DNA of 64,000 nucleotides from Nocardioides baculatus (lineage in GTDB: Bacteria; Actinomycetota; Actinomycetes; Propionibacteriales; Nocardioidaceae): assembly GCF_016735675.1 (NCBI RefSeq), contig NZ_JAERSG010000001.1:558001-622000 (forward strand). The letters run 5' to 3'. The notes under the pieces were generated by a model that worked only from the letters and a program-made list of their open reading frames with translations, was not told the origin of the DNA and ran no database searches. The first letter of the stretch is position 1. Each line of letters opens with the position of its first letter. Below are positions 1 to 9,524 of this stretch, piece by piece. A program made the translations under genes and the position numbers.

Positions 1-2495
1 GGCGCGCGCAGCTCCAGGACGAAGGTGAGGCCCCCGCCGGGGGTCTCCTCGGTGGCGATGGTCCCACCCATCGCCTCCACGAGGCCGTGCGCCACGGCGA
101 GGCCGAGCCCCACGCCGTCCTGCTGGGGCACGTCACCGAGCCGCTGGAACGGGGCGAACAGCCGTTCCTGGTCGTGGTCCTCGACACCCGGTCCGGTGTC
201 CGCGATCCGCAGCACCACGCGGTCGCCCGCGGCCGCGGCGTCGATGCGGACCTGCGCGCTCACGGGGGTGTACTTCAGCGCGTTCTCGCAGATGTTGGCC
301 AGCACCCGGTCCAGCAGCCCGGCGTCGGCGAGCACCACGACCTCGGGGTCCACCGCCACCTCGATCCGCTCGCCGCCGGCCAGCGGCGCGATGCTGGTCC
401 GTACGGCCGCCGCCAGGTCGACCTCGACCAGCACCGGACTCACCGAGCCGGTGTGGATCCTGCTCATGTCGAGCAGGTTGGCCACCAGGGCGCTGAGCCG
501 GTCGGTGGACTCCTCGATCGTCTCGAGCAGCTCGGCCCGGTCCTCCGGCGAGAAGGTGACGTCGGTCGAGCGGAGGCTCGCGACGGCCACCTTGGCCGCC
601 GCGAGGGGGTTGCGGAGGTCGTGCGAGACGGCGGCGAGCAGGGCCGTACGCGTCCGGTCGGCCTCCTTCAGCCGCGACCGCTCCACCTCGGCCTCCGTGG
701 CCCGGCGCCGCTCCGCCATCACCTTGGCGTAGGCGGCATAGGCGTTGAGCAGCCCGCGTTCGGACGCCGGCAGTGTCGCCCCCGACAGCACGAGCGTGCT
801 CTGACCGTCGATCGCGGCCGACATGTCCGCCCGATCGACCGAGGTCGGCGGCGACCCGCAGCTCGCGACGACCTCGTCCTCGCCCGATCCGCCACGGCGC
901 AGGACGGCGGCGCCGGAGGCCCCGAAGAGCCGGCATGCCGAGGAGAGCAGCCCCTCGACGTCGTCGCTCGAGGTCAGCAGGCTGTGGGCGAGCACGGTCA
1001 GGGCGTCGGCCTCGGCACGTGCCTCCCTCGCCTGGGCCGTACGCCGTGCGGCGAGGTCGACGACGGTGGCCACCGCGATGCCGACCGCGACGAAGATCGC
1101 GATGGTGACCACGTTCTCCGGCTCGGCGATGGTGAGGGTGTAGAGCGGCGGGGTGAAGAGGTAGTTGAGCAGGAGGGCGCTCGCGAGCGCCGAGACGACG
1201 GCCGCCGAGAGACCGCCGATGAGAGCGGTCGTGACGACCACGACCATCAGCGACATCGCCTCGATCGGGAGCCCGTGGAAGTCGGCGGTGAGGTAGAGCA
1301 GGCCGCTCAGCACCACCGGCGCCACCACGCCGAAGACCATCCCGGCCAGCCGGCGACGGGGGCCGAGGTTGTCGACCGGCGGCTTCGCCGAGCGGCGGCG
1401 GGCGTAGTCGTGGGTGACGATGTGGACGTCGATGTCGCCCGACCCGGTGACCACCCGCTCACCCACCCCCGGTCGGAGCAGGGTGGAGACCCGACCGCGT
1501 CGGCTGGCGCCGATGACGACCTGGGTGGCGTTCTCGGCGCGGGCGAAGGACAGGATCGCGTCGGCCGGGTCGTCACCGACGACGGTGTGGAACGAGCCCC
1601 CGAGCTCGTCGGCCTTCGCGGCGAGCTGGGTCAGCCGGTCCGGCGAGATCCCGGTCAGCCCGTCCTGGCGCGTGACGTAGAGCGCCTGCCACTCGCCACC
1701 CGAGCGACGCGTCGCGATGCGCGCGGCCCGCCGCATGAGGGTGGAGGACTCGGGACCGCCGGTGACCGGGACGACGATGCGCTCGCGGGTCGCCCACGTG
1801 GAGTCGATCTCGTGCTGGTCGCGGTAGCGCTCCAGTCCCTCGTCGACGCGATCGGCCAGCCAGAGCAGCGCGAGCTCGCGCAGCGCCGTGAGGTTGCCCT
1901 CGCGGAAGTAGCGGGACAGCGCCGCGTCGATCATGTCGGCGGTGTAGATGTTGCCGTGGGCCATCCGGCGGCGCAGCGCCTGAGGGCTCATGTCGACGAG
2001 CTCGATCTGGTCGGCGGAGCGGACCACGTGGTCCGGCACCGTCTCGCGCTGCCGTACGCCCGTGATCGACTCGGTCACGTCGTTGAGCGACTCGAGGTGC
2101 TGGATGTTGACGGTGGTGATGACCTTGATGCCGGCCTCGAGCAGGGCCTCGACGTCCTGCCAGCGCTTCTCGTGGCCGTGGACGCCGCCGGGGACGTTGG
2201 TGTGCGCGAGCTCGTCGACCAGCACCACGTCGGGCGCCCGGTCGAGGATGGCCTCGAGGTCCATCTCCTCGAGCGTCGTGCCGCGGTAGTCGATCGAGCG
2301 CCGTGGCACGACTTCCAGGCCGTCGAGGGCCTTCTCCGTCCTCGGGCGACCGTGGGTCTCGACGTAGCCGACGACCACGTCGGTGCCGCGCTCGCGTCGT
2401 CGGTGCCCCTCGTCGAGCATGGCGTAGGTCTTGCCGACACCCGGGGCCGCGCCGAGGTAGACGCGCAGCCGCCCGCGGTCACCGGTGTGGGCCAT
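1..2495 (-). CDS. kdpD: KdpD osmosensitive K+ channel sensor histidine kinase (3' end cut by window edge)
   Basis: Membrane sensor kinase that phosphorylates KdpE to switch on the Kdp K+ pump under K+ limitation. The frame stays open from an ATG at 2495 to position 1, about 831 codons, so only the last few residues can be missing. Visible in order: the N-terminal KdpD domain with Walker A GAAPGVGKT (residues about 15-23) and the DELAHTN signature; a universal-stress-like segment; a hydrophobic four-helix region; the H box SHDLRNPLA; the N box ICENALKYTP; and the G1 box ADTGPG. It starts 4 nt after the kdpC stop and ends the visible operon; kdpE should follow off-window. The full domain order makes the call secure. 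Confidence 0.96.
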   Translation of the reverse strand, partial: MAHTGDRGRLRVYLGAAPGVGKTYAMLDEGHRRRERGTDVVVGYVETHGRPRTEKALDGLEVVPRRSIDYRGTTLEEMDLEAILDRAPDVVLVDELAHTNVPGGVHGHEKRWQDVEALLEAGIKVITTVNIQHLESLNDVTESITGVRQRETVPDHVVRSADQIELVDMSPQALRRRMAHGNIYTADMIDAALSRYFREGNLTALRELALLWLADRVDEGLERYRDQHEIDSTWATRERIVVPVTGGPESSTLMRRAARIATRRSGGEWQALYVTRQDGLTGISPDRLTQLAAKADELGGSFHTVVGDDPADAILSFARAENATQVVIGASRRGRVSTLLRPGVGERVVTGSGDIDVHIVTHDYARRRSAKPPVDNLGPRRRLAGMVFGVVAPVVLSGLLYLTADFHGLPIEAMSLMVVVVTTALIGGLSAAVVSALASALLLNYLFTPPLYTLTIAEPENVVTIAIFVAVGIAVATVVDLAARRTAQAREARAEADALTVLAHSLLTSSDDVEGLLSSACRLFGASGAAVLRRGGSGEDEVVASCGSPPTSVDRADMSAAIDGQSTLVLSGATLPASERGLLNAYAAYAKVMAERRRATEAEVERSRLKEADRTRTALLAAVSHDLRNPLAAAKVAVASLRSTDVTFSPEDRAELLETIEESTDRLSALVANLLDMSRIHTGSVSPVLVEVDLAAAVRTSIAPLAGGERIEVAVDPEVVVLADAGLLDRVLANICENALKYTPVSAQVRIDAAAAGDRVVLRIADTGPGVEDHDQERLFAPFQRLGDVPQQDGVGLGLAVAHGLVEAMGGTIATEETPGGGLTFVLELRA

Positions 2496-2499
2496 GCGC

Positions 2500-3093
2500 T
2501 CAGTCTCCCCCACGCACGGCAGCAGCGACGGCCACGTTGAGCTCGAGCACGTTGACGCCCGGCTCGCCGAGGAACCCGAGCCCCCGACCGACGGTGTTGT
2601 CCTCGACCAGGTCCTCGACCGTGGCGAGGTCGAGACCGTTGGCCTCCGCCACGCGCGGCGCCTGGAGCTCGGCGTACGCCACCGAGATGTGCGGGTCGAG
2701 GCCCGAGCCGGACGCGGTGACCGCGTCGGCGGGTACCTGCGACTCCTCGACGCCCTCGCGCGCCGCGACCTCGGCCAAGCGGTCGCCGATGCTGGCGACC
2801 AGGTCGGGGTCGAGGGGGCCGAGGTTGCTCGGCGCCGAGGCGAGGGTGTCGTAGTCGTTGGCCGACGGGCGCGAGAGGAACCACTCGTCACCCGCGAACT
2901 GCTGGCCGAGGAGCCGGGAGCCGACCACCTCCCCGTCGACACGGACGGGGGACCCGTCGGCCCGGTCGCCGAAGGCCTGGCCGGCCGCCCACACGGCGGC
3001 CGGGTAGAGGACGCCGGTGAGGACGGTCATGACGAGGAGGAGACGGAGTCCGGCGAGGGACTGCCGGGTGAGGTCGCTGAACATGTTTCCCAC
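2500..3093 (-). CDS. kdpC: KdpC, K+-transporting ATPase subunit C
   Basis: Small subunit of the KdpFABC complex, thought to stabilise the pump and help nucleotide binding. The 197-residue protein has one N-terminal membrane helix (about residues 13-36) followed by an outer-face domain with conserved stretches RPSANDYDTLASAPSNLGP and SGSGLDPHIS, both typical of KdpC. Length matches the family. It starts 2 nt after the kdpB stop and is followed 4 nt later by kdpD, so the genes are surely co-transcribed and probably translationally coupled. Confidence 0.97.
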   Translation of the reverse strand: MGNMFSDLTRQSLAGLRLLLVMTVLTGVLYPAAVWAAGQAFGDRADGSPVRVDGEVVGSRLLGQQFAGDEWFLSRPSANDYDTLASAPSNLGPLDPDLVASIGDRLAEVAAREGVEESQVPADAVTASGSGLDPHISVAYAELQAPRVAEANGLDLATVEDLVEDNTVGRGLGFLGEPGVNVLELNVAVAAAVRGGD

Positions 3094-3095
3094 TT

Positions 3096-5189
3096 CTAGG
3101 AGCCGAGACCGGGGATGGTGGAGATGACGAGGTCGATGAGCTTGATCCCGACGAACGGCACGACGATGCCGCCGAGGCCGAAGACCAGGATGTTGCGACG
3201 GAGCACCGCGGACGCCGAGGCGGCGCGGAAGCGCACGCCGCGCAGCGCCAGCGGGATGAGCCCGACGATCACCAGGGCGTTGAAGATGACCGCCGAGAGG
3301 ATCGCCGACTGCGGGGTCGCCAGTCCCATCACGTTGAGCTTGTCGAGCGAGGGGTAGGCCACGACGAACATCGCCGGGATGATCGCGAAGTACTTCGCGA
3401 CGTCGTTGGCGATGGAGAACGTCGTGAGGGCGCCGCGGGTGATGAGCAGCTGCTTGCCGATCTCGACGATGTCGATGAGCTTCGTCGGGTCGGAGTCGAG
3501 GTCGACCATGTTGCCGGCTTCCTTGGCGGCGGCCGTACCACTGTTCATCGCCACGCCGACGTCGGCCGCGGCGAGCGCCGGGGCGTCGTTGGTGCCGTCG
3601 CCGGTCATCGCGACGAGCCGGCCGCCCTCCTGCTCCCGGTGGATGTAGGCCATCTTGTCCTCGGGCGTCGCCTCGGCGAGGAAGTCGTCGACACCGGCCT
3701 CGGCGGCGATCGCCTGGGCGGTGAGGGCGTTGTCGCCGGTGATCATCACCGTGCGGATGCCCATCGAGCGCAGCTCGGCGAACCGCTCGGCCATGCCCTC
3801 CTTGACGACGTCCTTGAGGTGGATCACGCCGAGCACCCGACCGGCACCCGAGGCGTCCTTGCGCCCGATCACCAGCGGAGTGCCTCCCGAGCGGGAGATG
3901 TCCGCGACGATGTCGTGCACCTCGACGGGCTGCTCGACACCGAGCCAGGCCGCGATCGCCGAACCGGCGCCCTTGCGGACCTCGGTCCCGTCGGACAGGT
4001 CGACCCCGGACATGCGGGTCTGCGCGGTGAACTCGACGAAGACCGCGCCGGTCGGCAGGTCCCGGTCGTCCGCGCCCTGCTGCAGGGCGAGGTCGACCAC
4101 CGAGCGGCCCTCGGGCGTCTGGTCGGCGATGCTGGACAGCCGGGCGGCGTCACGGAGCTCGTCGGCGCCGATGCCCGGCGCCGCCACGAAGCGGCTGGCC
4201 TGGCGGTTGCCGTAGGTGATCGTGCCGGTCTTGTCGAGCAGCAGCGTGCTGACGTCGCCGGCGGCCTCGACCGCTCGGCCCGACATGGCGAGCACGTTGA
4301 CCCGCACCAGGCGGTCCATGCCGGCGATGCCGATGGCGGAGAGCAGTGCACCGATGGTCGTCGGGATGAGGCAGACCAGCAGGGCGACGAGGACCACGAC
4401 GTCCTGCGGCGCTCCGGCGTAGTCGGCCATCGGGGCGAGCGTCGCGACGGCGGCCAGGAACACCAGCGTCAGGCTCGCCAGCAGGATCGACAGCGCGATC
4501 TCGTTGGGCGTCTTGCGGCGCGACGTGCCCTCGACGAGCGCGATCATCCGGTCGAGGAACGTGTCGCCCGCCGCCGCCGTGATCCGTACGACGATCCGGT
4601 CGGACAGGACGCGCGTGCCTCCCGTGACGGCGCTGCGGTCACCGCCGGCCTCCCGGATGACCGGGGCGGACTCGCCGGTGATCGCGGACTCGTCGACCGA
4701 CGCGATGCCCTCGACGATGTCGCCGTCGCCGGGGATCACGTCGCCGGCCTCGACGACGACGCGGTCCCCCACCTCGAGCTGGGTCGCGGCGACCTCGGAC
4801 TCGGAGCCGTCGTCGGCGAGCAGGCGCGCGACCGTGTCGGTGCGGGTGGCGCGCAGCGACGCTGCCTGGGCCTTGCCGCGCCCCTCGGCCACCGCCTCGG
4901 CGAGGTTGCCGAAGACGACCGTGAGCCACAGCCAGACCGTGATGGAGATCGTGAAGATGCTGGGGTCGGCGATCGCCGCGACGGTGGTCGCGACGGAGCC
5001 GAGGAGCACCAGGAACATCACCGGCGAGCGCCACATGTGGCGGGGGTCCAGCTTGCGCAGCGCCTCGGGCAGCTGCCGGCTGCCCTGGGAGACGAGCGCG
5101 CCGAGCGTCATGCCGGCGTCCGGACGGCGGGTGTGGTGGGTGTGCGGCTCCCGCGTCTCGGGCGGGGTCGGGGTCAGGGTGGAGATCAT
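3096..5189 (-). CDS. kdpB: KdpB, K+-transporting P-type ATPase catalytic subunit
   Basis: Catalytic subunit that hydrolyses ATP to drive K+ uptake through KdpA. The 697-residue protein carries the actuator TGES loop (residues 171-174), the phosphorylation motif DKTGTIT with Asp319, and the hinge motif GDGTNDAP in the C-terminal half, with hydrophobic segments where the family has membrane helices. Its ATG overlaps the kdpA stop in an ATGA arrangement, which implies translational coupling. No missing key residue was seen. Confidence 0.98.
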   Translation of the reverse strand: MISTLTPTPPETREPHTHHTRRPDAGMTLGALVSQGSRQLPEALRKLDPRHMWRSPVMFLVLLGSVATTVAAIADPSIFTISITVWLWLTVVFGNLAEAVAEGRGKAQAASLRATRTDTVARLLADDGSESEVAATQLEVGDRVVVEAGDVIPGDGDIVEGIASVDESAITGESAPVIREAGGDRSAVTGGTRVLSDRIVVRITAAAGDTFLDRMIALVEGTSRRKTPNEIALSILLASLTLVFLAAVATLAPMADYAGAPQDVVVLVALLVCLIPTTIGALLSAIGIAGMDRLVRVNVLAMSGRAVEAAGDVSTLLLDKTGTITYGNRQASRFVAAPGIGADELRDAARLSSIADQTPEGRSVVDLALQQGADDRDLPTGAVFVEFTAQTRMSGVDLSDGTEVRKGAGSAIAAWLGVEQPVEVHDIVADISRSGGTPLVIGRKDASGAGRVLGVIHLKDVVKEGMAERFAELRSMGIRTVMITGDNALTAQAIAAEAGVDDFLAEATPEDKMAYIHREQEGGRLVAMTGDGTNDAPALAAADVGVAMNSGTAAAKEAGNMVDLDSDPTKLIDIVEIGKQLLITRGALTTFSIANDVAKYFAIIPAMFVVAYPSLDKLNVMGLATPQSAILSAVIFNALVIVGLIPLALRGVRFRAASASAVLRRNILVFGLGGIVVPFVGIKLIDLVISTIPGLGS

Positions 5190-6844
5190 ACGAGGGCCTC
5201 AGCAATCGGTCCGAGGGCGAGCGACGGGAAGTAGGTGAGGCCGGTCATCACGAGGATGACGCCGACCAGCATCCCGACGAACAGGGGCTTGTGGGTGGGG
5301 AGCGTGCCCGCGGTGGCGGGCACCGTGCCCTGCTCGGCCAGCGAACCGGCGAGCAGCAGGACGAGCACGATCGGCAGGAACCGGCCGATGAGCATGGCGA
5401 GGCCCAGGGCGATCTGGAAGAAGTCCGACGTCACGGTGATGCCGCCGAACGCGCTCCCGTTGTTGTTGGCCGCCGACGTGAAGGCGTACAGCACCTCCGA
5501 GAAGCCGTGACCGCCGGAGCTGCCCATCGCATCGGCCGTCGAGTCCAGTGAGATCGCGATCCCGGCGCCCACCAGGACGAGGGCGGGGGTGGTCAGCGTG
5601 TAGAGGGCGACGTAGGTCATCTGCCTGGCGCTGATCTTCTTGCCCAGGAGCTCCGGTGTCCGCCCGACCATCAGGCCGGCGACGAAGACCGCGAGGACGG
5701 CCATCACGAGGATGCCGTAGATGCCGGCGCCCACGCCTCCCGGGACGATCTCCCCGAGCATCATGTTGAACAGGGCGGCACCGCCACCGACAGGTGTCAG
5801 CGAGTCGTGCGAGGCGTTGACGGCCCCGGTGGACGTGGCCGTCGTCGACACCGCGAAGAGCGCCGACGCCCACTCGCCGAAGCGGGTCTCCTTGCCCTCC
5901 ATCGCCGCGCCGGCGGCCTGCGCGGCGGCGCCCTGCCCGGTCACCTCCGACCAGGTGGCGGCGACCAGCGTGAGGCTGTAGAGGATCCCCATCACGCCGA
6001 GGATCGCGACCCCCTGCCGACGGTTGCCGAGCATCGTGCCGAGGGTGCGGGTCAGCGCCACTGGGGTGACCAGGATCAGGAAGACCTGGAGGAGGTTGGT
6101 GTACGCACTGGGGTTCTCGAACGGGTGCGCGGAGTTGGCGTTGAAGAAGCCGCCGCCGTTGTTGCCGAGCTCCTTGATGGCCTCCTGGCTCGCCACCGGG
6201 CCGCCGGTGAGGACCTGCGAGTGCCCGGCGAGCGTCTGCATCGTCGTGTCGCTGAAGCTCTGGACGACGCCACCGGCGACGAACAGGATCGCGGCGACGA
6301 ACGAGATCGGGAGCAGGATGCGGATCGTGCCGCGGGTGAGGTCCACCCAGAAGTTCCCGAGCGAACCGCTGCGCGACCGGACGAAGCCGCGGATGAGTGC
6401 CACCGCGACCGCGATGCCGACGGCGGCGGAGAGGAAGTTCTGCACCGCGAGGCCGGCCATCTGGGCGGTGAAGCCCAGTGTCGACTCACCCGAGTAGGAC
6501 TGCCAGTTCGTGTTGGTCACGAAGGACACCGCGGTGTTGAAGGACATCCAGAACGGGACGCCCGGCAGGTCGCGGTCCATCGGCAGTGCCGCCTGGCCGA
6601 GCTGGATCCCCATCAGGACCACGATGCTCACGAGGCTGAAGCCGACGACGCTCGACGCGTAGGACCGTGCGCCCTGCTCGGCGTCGGGGTCGACGCCGCT
6701 GAGGCGGTAGACGAGGCGCTCGACGCGCAGGTGCGTGGTGCTCGTGTAGACCCGCGCCATGTAGTCGCCGTAGGGGACGTACGCGGCAGCGAGGAGCGCC
6801 ACCAGGAGGGCGATCGTGAGGAGACCGCCGAGGGTGTCGGACAC
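5186..6844 (-). CDS. kdpA: KdpA, K+-binding and translocating subunit
   Basis: Multi-pass membrane subunit that selects K+, related to the superfamily of K+ transporters. The 552-residue protein begins with a hydrophobic helix followed by [10 protein letters not shown]. It contains the four selectivity-filter loops, recognisable as [40 protein letters not shown] and [11 protein letters not shown] start it at the GTG at 6844 rather than at the upstream GTG (7069) because this start shares its G with the kdpF stop (TAGTG) and gives the family length. Upstream in-frame sequence overlaps kdpF and the promoter region. Confidence 0.97.
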   Translation of the reverse strand: MSDTLGGLLTIALLVALLAAAYVPYGDYMARVYTSTTHLRVERLVYRLSGVDPDAEQGARSYASSVVGFSLVSIVVLMGIQLGQAALPMDRDLPGVPFWMSFNTAVSFVTNTNWQSYSGESTLGFTAQMAGLAVQNFLSAAVGIAVAVALIRGFVRSRSGSLGNFWVDLTRGTIRILLPISFVAAILFVAGGVVQSFSDTTMQTLAGHSQVLTGGPVASQEAIKELGNNGGGFFNANSAHPFENPSAYTNLLQVFLILVTPVALTRTLGTMLGNRRQGVAILGVMGILYSLTLVAATWSEVTGQGAAAQAAGAAMEGKETRFGEWASALFAVSTTATSTGAVNASHDSLTPVGGGAALFNMMLGEIVPGGVGAGIYGILVMAVLAVFVAGLMVGRTPELLGKKISARQMTYVALYTLTTPALVLVGAGIAISLDSTADAMGSSGGHGFSEVLYAFTSAANNNGSAFGGITVTSDFFQIALGLAMLIGRFLPIVLVLLLAGSLAEQGTVPATAGTLPTHKPLFVGMLVGVILVMTGLTYFPSLALGPIAEALV

Positions 6845-6933
6845 TAGAAACGCTCCGGGAAGATCAGTGCTGCGAGGACGTAGAGCGCGACGAGGACCAC
6901 CGCGACCACGAGCAGGCTGGACAAGAGGCTCAT
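6844..6933 (-). CDS. kdpF: KdpF, small membrane subunit of the Kdp pump
   Basis: A 29-residue, almost entirely hydrophobic peptide (MSLLSSLLVVAVVLVALYVL, then AALIFPERF) immediately ahead of kdpA. Its one transmembrane helix, length and position match KdpF, the small stabilising subunit. The ATG at 6933 has a good ribosome binding site (GGGGAGGA, about 10 nt upstream). The stop TAG shares its G with the GTG start of kdpA. It is the first gene of the operon. Confidence 0.93.
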   Translation of the reverse strand: MSLLSSLLVVAVVLVALYVLAALIFPERF

Positions 6934-6973
6934 GGCTCGAGCGTCCTCCCCGGAACGGCCGGTCCACGGGGTC

Positions 6974-7000
6974 TTGACGCCGTCTTAGCGGCGGTTGACG
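6974..7000. promoter_or_regulatory. Direct repeat ahead of kdpF, possible activator site
   Basis: Two TTGACG hexamers (6974-6979 and 6995-7000) lie 21 bp apart start to start, two helical turns, about 40-70 bp upstream of the kdpF start. A KdpE-type response regulator could bind such a repeat, but the match is short and I cannot show it is more than chance. No convincing minus-strand -10/-35 pair was identified. The rest of 7001-7118 shows nothing definite. Confidence 0.22.
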
Positions 7001-7118
7001 AGCACTTGTCGACCGTGTGTCGCGCGGCACGCACGGGCGTCCGGGCAGTACGTCCGACCCCCAACCCACGACCTCCGGCGCTGGCCGCGTGCCCGGTCGC
7101 CGGCCTGTCAGGGGGCGG

Positions 7119-7526
7119 TCAGGGGCAGGTGTTGGTCACGTAGTTCGCGAAGGACTTCTCCTCCTCGCCCTCCCACGCGCCGTCGTCCCAGTTGAAGCTG
7201 CCTTCGTCGACGTCTCCGGACTCCAGACCGTCGATGCGGCCGACGAGCTTCTCGAAGCCGGCGCGCGCCTCCGCAGACATGTTGTCCGGCGTCCCGGTGC
7301 GAGCCAGCTCGTCGCCCCACTCGTGGACGAGGTCGACGAGCTCGTCGTCGGAGGGGAGGCCGCTCTCGAAGAAGCGGTCCATGCCCTCCGCAACCATCCA
7401 GCCCTTGGCCTCGCAGAACTCGTCGATCGACGCGTCCCGCGGAGCACCTGCCCCCGGCCCGCCGCCGCACGCGGCAAGGAGGACCGCGCAGGCGGCCACG
7501 ACGTGGGCGAACCCGACCCGACCCAT
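7119..7526 (-). CDS. Small secreted lipoprotein with Asp/Glu-rich body (unknown function)
   Basis: A 135-residue protein whose first 20 or so residues form a lipoprotein signal (FAHVVAACAVLLAACGGG, lipobox LLAAC), so it is probably anchored to the outer face of the membrane. The mature part starts with a Gly-rich linker and GAPRDASIDEFCEAK, is rich in Glu and Asp, and ends NTCP, leaving two cysteines that could pair. The protein at 27069-27563 shares the same linker, DAS..EFC motif, a WG.(E/K)L...GTP segment and the Cys ending, so the two are paralogues. Function unknown. ATG 7526 is chosen because it precedes the signal; two in-frame GTGs lie just upstream. Confidence 0.85.
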   Translation of the reverse strand: MGRVGFAHVVAACAVLLAACGGGPGAGAPRDASIDEFCEAKGWMVAEGMDRFFESGLPSDDELVDLVHEWGDELARTGTPDNMSAEARAGFEKLVGRIDGLESGDVDEGSFNWDDGAWEGEEEKSFANYVTNTCP

Positions 7527-7612
7527 CACCACCCCCGTGGTCTCACCGTGGTCTCGACTGAGCACAGCGTCCCACGCGCGCCGACGGGGCGTCCGGCGTT
7601 CGGGTCCTCCCG

Positions 7613-8005
7613 TCAGGGACGGGCGTGCTCGATCGCCTCTTCCTCCTCCGGCGAGAGCTGCTGCTCGCAGGACCAGGAGACGACCGTCTTGGCATAGGTG
7701 CGGGCCTCGCTGCGGCCGTGGATCGAGGTGAGGACGGTGCCGTGGCCGGCGTCGTCGAGCAGCGCCAGGCTCCAGCTGAGGTGCCCGCCGACGTCGCCGA
7801 AGGCGTCGTAGCGCACGACGGAGAGGTGTCGCAGCGCGTCGCGGTTCTCCGCCTTGAGGGCCGCGACCTCCTGCCGCAGGCCGTGCACGTCCTCGGGCAG
7901 CGCCTCGACACCGTCGCCGCTGGGGCGCGAGGTCGTACGGCGGAGCGCGAGGCCGGCGAGCACGCAGGCCAGGGCGGCGAGGACGACGGCGACCACATCG
8001 AGCAT
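7613..8005 (-). CDS. DUF4446 family protein
   Basis: A 130-residue protein with one N-terminal membrane helix (about residues 3-22), a short coiled coil (DVHGLRQEVAALKAENRDAL) and a C-terminal domain containing VVRYDAFGDVGGHLSWSLAL and SIHGRSEARTYAK, which I recognise as the DUF4446 core. The role of the family is unknown; the topology suggests a membrane-anchored cytoplasmic domain. It is transcribed divergently from pheA, whose GTG lies 69 bp away. Confidence 0.85.
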   Translation of the reverse strand: MLDVVAVVLAALACVLAGLALRRTTSRPSGDGVEALPEDVHGLRQEVAALKAENRDALRHLSVVRYDAFGDVGGHLSWSLALLDDAGHGTVLTSIHGRSEARTYAKTVVSWSCEQQLSPEEEEAIEHARP

Positions 8006-8073
8006 TGGCTGAGCCTATGTTCGGGTGGCGGTCACGGCCGGTCGGACACGGCGGCGCGTGGAAGACTCGCCGG

Positions 8074-8910
8074 GTGAGCCGCCGCATCGCCTACCAGGGA
8101 GAGCCCGGAGCCAACTCCCACCTGGTCTGCCAACAGGCCTACCCCGACTGGGAGCCGGTGCCGTGCGCGTCGTTCGAGGACGCCTTCGCGGCCGTCGAGT
8201 CCGGCGACGCCGACCTCGCGATGATCCCGATCGACAACTCGATCGCCGGGCGGGTGGCCGACATCCACCACTTCCTGCCGACCTCCGACCTGCACATCGT
8301 GGGCGAGCGGTTCCTGCGGATCCAGTTTTCGCTGATGGCACTGCCGGAGGCGAGCATCGACTCGCTGCGCACGGTCCACAGCCACGTCCACGCCCTCGGC
8401 CAGTGCCGCGGGGTGATCCGCGAGCTCGGCCTCACCCCCGTCGTGGCCGGCGACACCGCCGGCGCGGCGCGCGAGGTGTCGGAGTCCGGCGACCCGACGC
8501 AGGCCGCGATCGCGCCGCCGCTGGCGGCCGGGATCTACGGCCTCCAGGTGCTGCGCGAGGAGATCGAGGACGAGGACCACAACACGACCCGCTTCGTGGT
8601 GCTCTCGCGCGACTTCGAGCAGGCACCGCGGGGCAACGGCCCGGTCGTGACCACCTTCATCTTCAACGTCCGCAACCTGCCGGCCGCGCTCTACAAGGCG
8701 CTCGGCGGGTTCGCGACCAACGGCGTCAACATGACCAAGCTCGAGAGCTACATGGTCGGCGGCCACTTCACCGCCACCCAGTTCCTCGCCGAGGTCGACG
8801 GCCACCCCGACGACCCGGGCGTACGCAACGCGCTGGAGGAGCTGGCCTTCTTCACCACCGAGGTGAAGGTGCTCGGCGTCTACCCCGCGGACGCGTTCCG
8901 GGGCGAGTAG
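8074..8910 (+). CDS. pheA: Prephenate dehydratase
   Basis: Converts prephenate to phenylpyruvate, the committed step of phenylalanine synthesis. The N-terminal catalytic domain starts with RIAYQGEPGANSH and contains the NTTRFVVLSR segment carrying the TRF motif; a C-terminal ACT domain (VRNLPAALYKALGGFATNGV, then NMTKLES) should bind phenylalanine for feedback inhibition. From GTG 8074 the protein has 278 residues, the normal size. ATG 8017 and TTG 8005 are in frame but would add a non-conserved leader. An AAGACT box 6 nt before the GTG would fit a leaderless message, though the match is weak. Confidence 0.95.
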   Translation: MSRRIAYQGEPGANSHLVCQQAYPDWEPVPCASFEDAFAAVESGDADLAMIPIDNSIAGRVADIHHFLPTSDLHIVGERFLRIQFSLMALPEASIDSLRTVHSHVHALGQCRGVIRELGLTPVVAGDTAGAAREVSESGDPTQAAIAPPLAAGIYGLQVLREEIEDEDHNTTRFVVLSRDFEQAPRGNGPVVTTFIFNVRNLPAALYKALGGFATNGVNMTKLESYMVGGHFTATQFLAEVDGHPDDPGVRNALEELAFFTTEVKVLGVYPADAFRGE

Positions 8911-8924
8911 GACACACTCGAGAA

Positions 8925-9524
8925 GTGATCGATCTCCTCGTCGTGGCCCTCGCCTTCGGCGCCATCTTCGTCGTCGAGCTGCCCGACAAGACGTTCATCG
9001 CGACGCTCGTCATGTCGACGAAGATGCGCCCGCTGTTCGTCTGGATCGGCGTCGCGCTCGCCTTCCTCGTGCAGACCGGCGTCGCGGTCGGCGTCGGCAA
9101 GGCCGCGTCGTTCCTGCCCGAGCAGCTGATCCACACCGTGGCGGCGCTGATGTTCGTGATCGGCGCGATCATCCTGTTCCGCGAGGCCCGCTCGGCCGAC
9201 GAGGACGAGAAGGAATCGGAGGAGGAGTACGCCGCCCGGTCCACTGCGCAGGGCTTCCGCGTCATCGTGACGTCGTTCCTCGTGCTCTTCGCCGCCGAGT
9301 GGGGCGACCTGTCGCAGCTGCTGACGATCTCCCTCGTCGCGAAGTACGACGACCCGGTGTCGGTGTTCCTCGGCGCGTGGGGTGCGCTCCTCGCGGTCTC
9401 CGGCCTCGCGGTGATCGTCGGCCGGCTGCTGCTGCAGCGGGTGCGGCTCTCGGCCCTCCACTATGTGGGTGCGACGGTCTGCGTGCTCATGGCAGCCTTG
9501 ACGGTGTGGGAGATGACTCGCTGA
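8925..9524 (+). CDS. TMEM165/GDT1 family cation transporter
   Basis: A 199-residue membrane protein with two halves, each with one family signature: FVVELPDKTF near residue 15 and AAEWGDLSQL near residue 125. These are the acidic E-x-G/P-D-K/L-(T/S) motifs of the UPF0016/GDT1 family, which in characterised members moves Mn2+ or Ca2+. About six hydrophobic segments are visible, separated by an acidic loop rich in Glu (DEDEKESEEEY). It starts at GTG 8925, 14 nt after pheA. The substrate is inferred from the family only. Confidence 0.9.
   Translation: MIDLLVVALAFGAIFVVELPDKTFIATLVMSTKMRPLFVWIGVALAFLVQTGVAVGVGKAASFLPEQLIHTVAALMFVIGAIILFREARSADEDEKESEEEYAARSTAQGFRVIVTSFLVLFAAEWGDLSQLLTISLVAKYDDPVSVFLGAWGALLAVSGLAVIVGRLLLQRVRLSALHYVGATVCVLMAALTVWEMTR

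Noticed and set aside
87..2540. Plus-strand frame of 817 codons over kdpD
   Set aside because: The minus strand holds kdpD with Walker A, H, N and G boxes in one frame; the plus-strand frame has none.
6845..7069. N-terminal extension of KdpA to 7069
   Set aside because: It would overlap kdpF in another frame and cover the promoter region; the GTG at 6844 gives the family length and a TAGTG coupling.
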